From contig JBCCFC010000275.1 of NCBI GenBank assembly GCA_039029935.1, positions 1-12,079 of the forward strand: DNA of 12,079 nucleotides. The letters run 5' to 3'. How positions within the stretch are numbered: position 1 is the stretch's first letter; every line of letters starts with the position of its first letter. The stretch comes from G039029935 sp039029935. Its GTDB lineage: Bacteria; Chloroflexota; Anaerolineae; Caldilineales; Caldilineaceae. The notes below the pieces were generated by a model that saw only the letters and a program-made list of their open reading frames with translations, did no database searches and was not told the origin of the DNA. This document shows positions 7,401-12,079 of this stretch, piece after piece. A program made the position numbers and the translations under genes.

Positions 7401-7427
7401 TATGACAACTATAATCACTATGACAAC
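7401..7427. repeat. Three 9-base units between terS and terL
   Basis: Plus strand TATGACAAC / TATAATCAC / TATGACAAC, in exact 9-base register; the outer two are identical and the middle one is diverged. It spans the end of terS and the gap before terL. It could be a protein-binding array or chance; no clear promoter fits it. Confidence 0.45.
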
Positions 7428-8011
7428 AACGTAATGGCTTCACCCTCGATGATGTTATCCTCATCTTCATCCTCATTCAGAATCGTATCCAGAATGCGCT
7501 CATAGAGAACCTCATCATGTCCAAAGCGCGCCTCGATGCGGTCTAGCACATAGTTGATTTCAGCATCCAATCGAATTTGAATCAGGGTCTTGTCGGTTGG
7601 TTTCAGCCCCAACAACTCCATGCGCATCTTGATACACTCTCTTGCCTCTTTCAAAAAGCGTACATCCCCACTGCGCTCTTCTTGGAGGATGGAGGCTTTT
7701 CCCGCCCCATCCAGTCCCTGTTCTTGGCGCGTCTTGGTCAAGTCTCGTTTGCTGTCTTCCCAAGCATCCCAATGGGTACGCCACAACAAATCGAGACGCG
7801 CCAGTTCGCGTCCCTTGACTTCATCCAGGTTGATGGTGGTTTCTGTGCGCCAACGGTCCTGAATTGCTTTGAGGTCGTAGCTGATTTGTTGCTGTGTCAC
7901 ACCGAGCTTGCTGGCAATGCGTAACTGTGTCCAGCCCTTCAGGTAAAAGTCCTGGACCTGATACAGACGGTGTTCGCGCTCGGTCTTGTTACTGGTCTTA
8001 TTCTTTGCCAC
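7418..8011 (-). CDS. terS: Terminase small subunit
   Basis: A 197-residue protein. Residues about 15-55 form a helix-turn-helix of the sort used by small terminases to recognise the packaging site: FYLKGWTQLRIASKLGV then TQQQISYDLKAIQDRW. The middle is helical and charged, suited to the oligomerising core. The C-terminal 40 residues are acidic (NEDEDEDN), which fits a tail that contacts the large subunit. It lies directly upstream of terL, as is usual. It starts with GTG at 8011; a GTAGGT three bases upstream is a short-spaced ribosome site, and an AGAGGG lies further back. The upstream methyltransferase ends 36 bases before it, so the genes probably share a transcript. An HTH regulator is a less likely alternative given the position. 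Confidence 0.85.
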   Translation of the reverse strand: MAKNKTSNKTEREHRLYQVQDFYLKGWTQLRIASKLGVTQQQISYDLKAIQDRWRTETTINLDEVKGRELARLDLLWRTHWDAWEDSKRDLTKTRQEQGLDGAGKASILQEERSGDVRFLKEARECIKMRMELLGLKPTDKTLIQIRLDAEINYVLDRIEARFGHDEVLYERILDTILNEDEDEDNIIEGEAITLLS

Positions 8012-8047
8012 AGTACCTACAACCCTCTATCCAAACCGGATGTCTAC

Positions 8048-9433
8048 TTATTCAAGACGCATCGGCATTTTCCCTGTTGCCATGTGCCACCGTTCCAACG
8101 CAACCGCCACATACTTCGGTTCAAGCTCGCAGCCATAACAGCGACGCCCTAGCTGCTCTGCGGCCATTAAGGTTGTGCCACTGCCTAGAAAGGGTTCATA
8201 GACGATGTCTCCGATTCTCGTCCACGTTTGAATCAGGTACACAGGAAAGGCGACAGGGTACACCGCTGGATGAACTTCGGTGTGAATGTCACGCACATAT
8301 TCTCGATGAATACGAATCACGTCGTCCGGTATCTTGGTCGGAGACAGACTGGCTTCAGGTGTCGTCATCTTTTTTACTGTACCATCTTTGTTGCGCAGTG
8401 CTGTCCGGTCTGGATTTTTGGCGATGATGCTCTCCTCTTTTTTCTCGACCCATTTATTGACGATGCCCCGTTGGTTATTGAAATGAAAGACAAACTCAAA
8501 CGAGGGCGCAAGTCGGCCATTCCAGTCCCCCGGTAGGCCACTCAGTTTGTCCCACACATACAGCCCAAATAACGGCCAGCCCAACTGCGTGTCACAAAAT
8601 TGCAGCCAATCCTCCCAATACAACATCGGACGTCGATTCCCGTAGATCAAGCCCAAGTTGATGAGTGCGTTGCCATCTGGCTTCATGTGCCGAAACCACT
8701 GGCTGCTGGCCCCATTCATCAGTTGGTCCCAGTCAAAGTCTCCGATTTCATAATCCCGCTGCGCCGCATAAGGGGGTGAGGTCATCACCATCACAATCTG
8801 TTCGCCATTCATGAGTTGGTTGATGTTATGGGCATCTGTACAATCTCCGCAGAGGAGCCGATGATTTCCCAATGCCCATATATCCCCTTGGCTGACAGCC
8901 CATTTCTCTTTAAGTTCTTCCCCCTTGTCCATTTGTGGTTCGGCATCCATGTCGTTGTCTGGTGTCGGCTCCACACTGGCGCGCACTTCGGCCAATAGCT
9001 CGTCGAGACGGTTGCTATCCCAACCGACCGCTTTCAAGTTGATACCATTCTGATTCATATCGGCCAATAGCGCCGATAACTTGGCTTTGTCCGGGTCCGC
9101 CATCTTCGCCAGTTCATTGGCCGCAACCAGAAACGCCTCGACTTTGACTTCGTCCCAATGTGCAGGAATCTGGTTGGCTCGCAATGTGGCCCAGCCAAGT
9201 GACTGTGCTGCCTCCACCAATCCATGTCCATCCACAATATACCCATTCCAAACCACAATGTTTTTGGGTTGACCAAAGGTTTTAAGGGATTCTGCTAATG
9301 CCTCAATCTGTACTTGGGGATGCTGATTATAATTGCGCGGCCAAGGCTTGTATCCGTTCAGGTCGATACCTATCTGTGGGAATTCGCTCAACAACTGCTC
9401 TTTCGCTGGCATCTCATGCATTTGGGTATTCAT
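8048..9433 (-). CDS. ParB-domain DNA methyltransferase, SPPY type
   Basis: A 461-residue fusion. Residues about 20-150 are a ParB/sulfiredoxin-like domain (YKPWPRNYNQHP at 28-38, IVDGHGLVEAAQSLGW at 66-81), as found in phage and plasmid ParB-methylase proteins. After a low-complexity linker (about 155-175) comes a beta-class DNA methyltransferase: HRLLCGDC (191-198), catalytic motif IV TSPPY (218-222), HPAVYPV (388-394), and the S-adenosylmethionine-binding motif I FLGSGTT (415-421) near the C-terminus. SPPY is typical of N4-cytosine enzymes, though some N6-adenine ones share it, so the product base is not certain. The likely role is methylating phage DNA against host restriction or for packaging control. 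AGGAGG six bases before the ATG is a strong ribosome site. It is a paralogue of the gene immediately upstream. Confidence 0.88.
   Translation of the reverse strand: MNTQMHEMPAKEQLLSEFPQIGIDLNGYKPWPRNYNQHPQVQIEALAESLKTFGQPKNIVVWNGYIVDGHGLVEAAQSLGWATLRANQIPAHWDEVKVEAFLVAANELAKMADPDKAKLSALLADMNQNGINLKAVGWDSNRLDELLAEVRASVEPTPDNDMDAEPQMDKGEELKEKWAVSQGDIWALGNHRLLCGDCTDAHNINQLMNGEQIVMVMTSPPYAAQRDYEIGDFDWDQLMNGASSQWFRHMKPDGNALINLGLIYGNRRPMLYWEDWLQFCDTQLGWPLFGLYVWDKLSGLPGDWNGRLAPSFEFVFHFNNQRGIVNKWVEKKEESIIAKNPDRTALRNKDGTVKKMTTPEASLSPTKIPDDVIRIHREYVRDIHTEVHPAVYPVAFPVYLIQTWTRIGDIVYEPFLGSGTTLMAAEQLGRRCYGCELEPKYVAVALERWHMATGKMPMRLE
8960..9400 (-). repeat. Duplicated ParB-domain segment, copy 1
   Basis: This 441-base segment codes for 147 residues that align without gaps to 10379-10819. 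By my count 127 of 147 residues are identical. Similarity falls sharply after the shared ASVEPTP, where the linker begins. Confidence 0.9.
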
Positions 9434-9437
9434 CGTT

Positions 9438-9445
9438 CACCTCCT
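9438..9445 (-). promoter_or_regulatory. Strong ribosome binding site of the SPPY methyltransferase
   Basis: AGGAGGTG on the minus strand, ending four bases before ATG at 9433. It confirms that start after a repeat-filled gap. Confidence 0.75.
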
Positions 9446-9464
9446 CTCACTTCTCACACGCTGC

Positions 9465-9540
9465 GAGAAAACTCTGCGCTCTTTGCGTTTCTCTGCGGTT
9501 CCTTCTTTTCCGCGTTTCTCCGCGCCCGTCCGCGTCCCAT
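9465..9540. repeat. Degenerate GCG-rich intergenic repeat between the methyltransferase genes
   Basis: Plus strand holds a series of related short units (CTCTGCGCTCTTTGCG, TCTCTGCGGTTC, CCGCGTTTCTCCGCG, CCGTCCGCGTCC), each a variation on a pyrimidine run followed by GCG. Bases 9506-9540 match 4866-4900 at 29 of 35 positions in the same orientation. No gene lies in the 114-base gap. Confidence 0.75.
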
Positions 9541-9547
9541 CTTTCCA

Positions 9548-10858
9548 TTACTCGACTAGCATAGGTACGCCACCTGTTGCCGTACTCCATCGCTCCAAGA
9601 TAACGGCCACGTACTTTGGCTGAATCTCAAACCCAAAGCAACGCCGCTGGCAAGACTCAGCCGCCATCAGCGTTGAGCCACTGCCCAAATACATATCCAT
9701 ACAGATGTCATTGACATCCGTGTGGTTGAGCATGGCATTGAGCGGTAATTCAATTGGTTTCATGGTTGGATGTAAATCATTGGCACGTGGTTTATCGACC
9801 TCCCATACACTGGTCTGGTATGGCCCAGCCTGTCTACGTTTGTGCGTTTTGGTCCATGTGAAGAGAATGGGTTCGTGTTGGTAGTCGTAATCTAACCGAT
9901 TCATGGAAAACGTGGCTGCATTTTTCTTCCATATCAGGACATGCTTGATGGGTAAGCCTGCATCGCGTAACGCTAAGTTCATCATAACGCCTAGCTCACC
10001 ACCCTGTGGTGCGGTGATAAAGATGGAACACTGGTCCGAGAGATGCTGCCGTATATTCACAAACGCTGCCGAGAGGACAGGACCCAACTCCTCTGGCGAG
10101 AGGTCATCGCCCTCAATGTTATCCAGATTTCGGCCATGCTTATCGAACGCATTGAGCATCCGGTTTTTGGCCCCAATTGATACGCCATAGGGTGGGTCTG
10201 TGAAGAGCAAGTCGGCCAAGCCATCACCCATGAGCAGACTTGATACCGATGAATTGCCACAATCTCCACAAATCACCCGATGCTCGCCCAACTGCCACAC
10301 TTGACCCAAGGCCGTTCCCCATTTTGCTTTGAGTTCATCGGCTTTATCGACATCGACGTCTGAATCTACTGGCTCACTAGGTGTCGGCTCCACACTGGCG
10401 CGTACTTCGGCCAATAGCTCGTCAAGGCGTTGATGGTCCCAACCGACTGCTTTGAGGTCAATGCCGTTCTGGTTCATATCAGCTAAAAGTTCAGATAACT
10501 TGGTTTTGTCTGGGTCTGCCATTTTTGCCAGTTCGTTCGCAGCAACGAGAAAAGCCTCGACTTTGGACTCGTCCCAATGTGCAGGTATCTGGTTGGCTCG
10601 CAGCGTTTCCCAACCCAGCGACTGTGCTGCTTCAACAAGGCCATGCCCATCGACGATATAGTCTGTCCAGACCACAATGTTCTTGGGTTGCCCAAAAGTA
10701 GTCAGCGAAGCGACCAAGGCTTCGATTTGTGCTGTAGGATGCTGATTATAGTTACGCGGCCAAGGTTTGTACTCGGCCAGCACGATGTCAACCTGCGGAA
10801 ACTCGTTGAGTAATTGTTCTTTGGTGGATATCTCATCTGTGGTTATAACTGTACTCAT
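9548..10858 (-). CDS. ParB-domain DNA methyltransferase, DPPY type
   Basis: A 436-residue paralogue of the next gene. Residues 14-160 are the same ParB-like domain (YKPWPRNYNQHP, VDGHGLVEAAQSLGW). The catalytic part differs: HRVICGDC (193-200), motif IV TDPPYGVSIG (220-229), HPTMKP (363-368), and motif I MYLGSGST (389-396), where Ser replaces the usual first Thr. DPPY with this order is typical of beta-class N6-adenine (or N4-cytosine) phage methylases, so it may modify a different base or site than its neighbour. The final 45 residues again resemble the neighbour (QPKYVAVILERW against EPKYVAVALERW). The start has GGGGG eight bases upstream, a weak ribosome site. A terminator-like hairpin and a candidate promoter lie in its leader, suggesting controlled expression. 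Specificity cannot be read from sequence alone. Confidence 0.88.
   Translation of the reverse strand: MSTVITTDEISTKEQLLNEFPQVDIVLAEYKPWPRNYNQHPTAQIEALVASLTTFGQPKNIVVWTDYIVDGHGLVEAAQSLGWETLRANQIPAHWDESKVEAFLVAANELAKMADPDKTKLSELLADMNQNGIDLKAVGWDHQRLDELLAEVRASVEPTPSEPVDSDVDVDKADELKAKWGTALGQVWQLGEHRVICGDCGNSSVSSLLMGDGLADLLFTDPPYGVSIGAKNRMLNAFDKHGRNLDNIEGDDLSPEELGPVLSAAFVNIRQHLSDQCSIFITAPQGGELGVMMNLALRDAGLPIKHVLIWKKNAATFSMNRLDYDYQHEPILFTWTKTHKRRQAGPYQTSVWEVDKPRANDLHPTMKPIELPLNAMLNHTDVNDICMDMYLGSGSTLMAAESCQRRCFGFEIQPKYVAVILERWSTATGGVPMLVE
10379..10819 (-). repeat. Duplicated ParB-domain segment, copy 2
   Basis: Partner of 8960-9400: 147 codons aligned without gaps, with 20 residue differences. The two copies lie in direct orientation 1419 bases apart, start to start, so they could recombine and delete or swap the catalytic parts between them. 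Confidence 0.9.
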
Positions 10859-10873
10859 CTATTTTGCCCCCAT

Positions 10874-10910
10874 GAAAAAATGCCATAAACGCTCAATGCG
10901 TGAATGGCAT
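10874..10910 (-). terminator. Terminator-like hairpin just before the DPPY methyltransferase
   Basis: Minus strand: outer stem ATGCCAT (10910-10904) with ATGGCAT (10886-10880), a two-base internal loop, inner stem ACGC/GCGT, a five-base loop, then a run of six U (the last stem base plus 10879-10875). It lies only about 16 bases before the ATG at 10858. It is therefore either the end of the upstream small-gene transcript or an attenuator in the methyltransferase leader. Confidence 0.7.
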
Positions 10911-11020
10911 GAGTGCAAACTATGAGTTGTGTGTGGCAATGTGTCTCTGTGGATGTCTCATTGTGGTCCAGTCTGCATACGGTGAACGCTGTTTTGTAAT
11001 AGGCAAGAAACAGACGTTCC

Positions 11021-11033
11021 TCAACAGGATACC
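11021..11033. repeat. 13-base direct repeat, copy 1
   Basis: TCAACAGGATACC on the plus strand, identical to 11735-11747 and in the same orientation, 714 bases apart. It covers the -10 hexamer and the expected initial transcribed bases of both candidate promoters. Confidence 0.8.
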
Positions 11034-11054
11034 ACAATGTTTTTGGATGTTCAA
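11026..11054 (-). promoter_or_regulatory. Candidate sigma70 promoter for the methyltransferase leader
   Basis: Minus strand TTGAAC (11054-11049), 17-base spacer, TATCCT (11031-11026). The -10 lies in a 13-base box, GGTATCCTGTTGA, repeated exactly in the promoter candidate at 11740-11768 with the same spacing. Predicted start near 11018. Confidence 0.55.
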
Positions 11055-11117
11055 GAAGCGTTGACAGTGAAGACAACAACTTCCAAAGATGATACAGCTA
11101 GAGGGTCCAAGAATCCT

Positions 11118-11145
11118 GACCGTTACGTTTTGTTTCGTCACGGTC
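11118..11145. promoter_or_regulatory. Inverted repeat, possible operator or transcript-end hairpin
   Basis: GACCGT-T-ACG, an eight-base T-rich loop, then CGT-C-ACGGTC: nine pairs with one mismatch. It begins 23 bases after the stop of the 41-residue frame on the minus strand and has no U-tract, so a simple intrinsic terminator is not shown. It could protect a transcript end or bind a protein. Confidence 0.5.
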
Positions 11146-11168
11146 TATAGCAGGAGACATGAATGGCA

Positions 11169-11294
11169 TCAGCCGTCCAAGAAGCATTGGTGTAGATATC
11201 TAGGCGCGGTGAATGGTTGAGGTTCTGGCTGGGTCGATGCAGCGTCATCATTTTGATTATGCGTGGTATTCGCAAGATTCAAGTTCATGGTCAT
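11169..11294 (-). CDS. Possible 41-residue small protein
   Basis: A short frame starting with ATG at 11294 and ending in TGA. The product begins MTMNLNLANTTHNQND, has a Pro/Gln stretch (STQPEPQPF), and ends in RYLHQCFLDG. AGAGGTG lies nine bases upstream; it is even closer to another ATG at 11298, but that frame ends after 13 codons. It follows the 120-residue gene by about 35 bases, so the two would share the promoter at 11740-11768. Composition looks protein-like and polar, with no membrane segment. I do not recognise a family, and a frame this short can occur by chance. Confidence 0.4.
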   Translation of the reverse strand: MTMNLNLANTTHNQNDDAASTQPEPQPFTAPRYLHQCFLDG

Positions 11295-11329
11295 TCATGA
11301 TATCACCTCTCGGCATGTTCGTGATTCAC

Positions 11330-11692
11330 TCAGCTGGTTCCAACACACATCTCATCCCAGAGTGTTTGGTGATCTACAGGCTTCATCAAATCCTGTGCCA
11401 CCATCTGGTCATGCAGGTCAAAAACGGCTTCGCCCAGCATATCCAATAATTCATCGACCTCTGTCCATGCATCGATATCCATCGCATAAGGGTCTTGATA
11501 GCGATTTTCAATTTCGTCTTTTCGAGCAATCTGAAAGCGAATTCGGTACTTCCATGTCTCCAGATTGGTGGCTTGCCCACTCTCTATCTGGCTGAGTGAT
11601 TTGATGGCTTCCAAGCTATATTTTTTGAAGTATCCTGTATTTCGCTCGGCAAATCGCTGCCAGTTTGCTTTGAGTGTTTGAATCGTTTCCAT
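11330..11692 (-). CDS. Unrecognised 120-residue acidic protein
   Basis: ATG at 11692 has AGGGG seven bases upstream and a good promoter candidate about 45 bases upstream of the start. The product is soluble-looking and helical, with no signal or membrane segment. Residues 1-40 are moderately basic and aromatic (NWQRFAERNTGYFKKY), 41-70 hold ETWKYRIRFQIARKDEIENRY, and 75-100 form an acidic amphipathic helix (DAWTEVDELLDMLGEAVFDL). I do not recognise the family. As the first gene of a unit ahead of the methyltransferase and packaging genes it could be a small regulator or accessory protein, but nothing in the sequence shows this. Confidence 0.7.
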   Translation of the reverse strand: METIQTLKANWQRFAERNTGYFKKYSLEAIKSLSQIESGQATNLETWKYRIRFQIARKDEIENRYQDPYAMDIDAWTEVDELLDMLGEAVFDLHDQMVAQDLMKPVDHQTLWDEMCVGTS

Positions 11693-11734
11693 CCGTTATC
11701 CCCTGTTATTGCTAAAAAATGTATTTTATTTGCA

Positions 11735-11747
11735 TCAACAGGATACC
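11735..11747. repeat. 13-base direct repeat, copy 2
   Basis: TCAACAGGATACC on the plus strand, identical to 11021-11033; it covers the -10 of the promoter candidate upstream of the 120-residue gene. Confidence 0.8.
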
Positions 11748-11768
11748 GCTGTTCGTACACGAAGTCAA
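11740..11768 (-). promoter_or_regulatory. Candidate sigma70 promoter for the 120-residue gene
   Basis: Minus strand TTGACT (11768-11763), 17-base spacer, TATCCT (11745-11740). Five of six bases match the -35 consensus and four of six the -10. Predicted start near 11733, giving a 5' leader of about 40 bases that contains the AGGGG ribosome site. Confidence 0.65.
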
Positions 11769-11852
11769 GCGTAAAAGTGTAAAAAGATTGAATGTTTAGA
11801 GAGATTGATAAGCTGTCTATCACCCACCGATTTTCTGTTGCATGCTTTGGTC

Positions 11853-12079
11853 TCAATCCTGCCGAACCAAGTTATCGTTAGTGGCAAGAGATGTCCATTC
11901 GTCCTGACGTGGCATCACCTGCTGTTGAGTGTTGCCCTCCACTTCTACCAACACCTCTGGCTCCATGCGCTCTAATCCTATCAACGCATACGACAACACC
12001 AAGTACTGTGGTCGAGTGTAACGGCCCAAAGAGACATTGGTGATATCCAACCAAGCCTGCGCTTCGGTATATCCAAAAC
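11853..12079 (-). CDS. C-terminal part of an unrecognised protein (partial)
   Basis: The frame is open from the window edge to a stop at 11853, giving 74 visible residues; the true start lies outside. A TTG at 12050 is in frame, but the frame continues upstream through FGYTEAQAW, which looks like ordinary protein, so a start beyond the edge is more likely. The visible part has a possible helical stretch (TRPQYLVLSYALIGLERME) and an acidic, Gln-rich end (VEVEGNTQQQVMPRQDEW). I do not recognise the family. A gap of 160 bases with a promoter separates it from the next gene. Confidence 0.6.
   Translation of the reverse strand, partial: FGYTEAQAWLDITNVSLGRYTRPQYLVLSYALIGLERMEPEVLVEVEGNTQQQVMPRQDEWTSLATNDNLVRQD

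Larger units (their letters stand above)
10859..11168 (-). other. Leader and intergenic region without a convincing gene
   Basis: About 310 bases with no coding frame I trust. It holds a hairpin at 11118-11145, a promoter candidate at 11026-11054, a leader of about 160 nt, and the terminator-like hairpin at 10874-10910. One frame stays open through the leader and ends in TGA overlapping the methyltransferase ATG, but it has no good start after the promoter. Confidence 0.6.

Noticed and set aside
7894..8427. A 177-codon plus-strand frame opposite terS and the SPPY methyltransferase
   Set aside because: It crosses two real genes on the opposite strand and shows no domain or start signal.
10855..11079. 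A minus-strand frame through the methyltransferase leader, with several His residues and a TGA overlapping the next ATG, resembling a leader peptide
   Set aside because: Its only clear start lies upstream of the predicted promoter, it has no ribosome site after the predicted transcript start, and the His codons are not consecutive as in classic attenuators.
11584..11856. A 90-codon minus-strand frame beginning just at the end of the partial gene
   Set aside because: It overlaps the first 109 bases of the 120-residue gene in another frame. That gene has a good ribosome site and promoter, and this one has neither.
1..12079. An integrase, attachment site, tRNA or rRNA that would prove a prophage and its host
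   Set aside because: None was seen by eye in the window on either strand, so integration status and host remain inferences.

Overview
The window reads as the packaging and head-assembly module of a tailed double-stranded DNA phage or prophage. Every gene I can support is on the minus strand, so transcription runs from right to left. Early to late the order is: an unidentified partial gene, two small genes, two ParB-methyltransferase fusions, the small and large terminase subunits, a truncated second copy of the terminase nuclease domain, the portal, a small LuxR-type helix-turn-helix protein, a fused maturation protease/scaffold, the major capsid protein, and the first codons of one more gene. 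That order (terminase, portal, protease/scaffold, capsid) is the standard head cluster of Caudoviricetes. Nothing fixes the host. G+C is about half by eye, most genes have Shine-Dalgarno sites, and several gaps hold degenerate repeats of the kind dispersed in some environmental bacterial chromosomes. This hints at an integrated element but is only an inference.

Right end (10859-12079): a partial gene runs off the window. Two sigma70-like promoter candidates share a 13-bp box over the -10 element. The first (11740-11768) precedes an unrecognised 120-residue gene and a possible 41-residue gene. The second (11026-11054) precedes a leader of roughly 160 nt that ends in a hairpin plus U-tract just before the first methyltransferase gene.

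Middle (4742-10858): two adjacent ParB-methyltransferase genes share an almost identical N-terminal half but carry different catalytic domains (DPPY and SPPY types). They are followed by terS and a lambda gpA-like terL. Just after terL is a diverged copy of only its nuclease domain, lacking the segment with the third catalytic acidic residue but keeping an excellent ribosome binding site. Degenerate repeats flank this copy on both sides, and a 35-bp repeat beside it recurs in the gap between the two methyltransferase genes.

Left end (1-4741): portal, then a 99-residue LuxR/GerE-type HTH protein with no sensor domain. Directly after it come an AT palindrome over a perfect -35 hexamer and a strong intrinsic terminator. 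The protease/scaffold and capsid genes follow with tight or overlapping junctions. The terminase loads DNA through the portal into a prohead built from capsid protein on the scaffold part of the fusion and matured by its protease part. The methyltransferases probably modify phage DNA. The HTH protein may time expression of the capsid genes.
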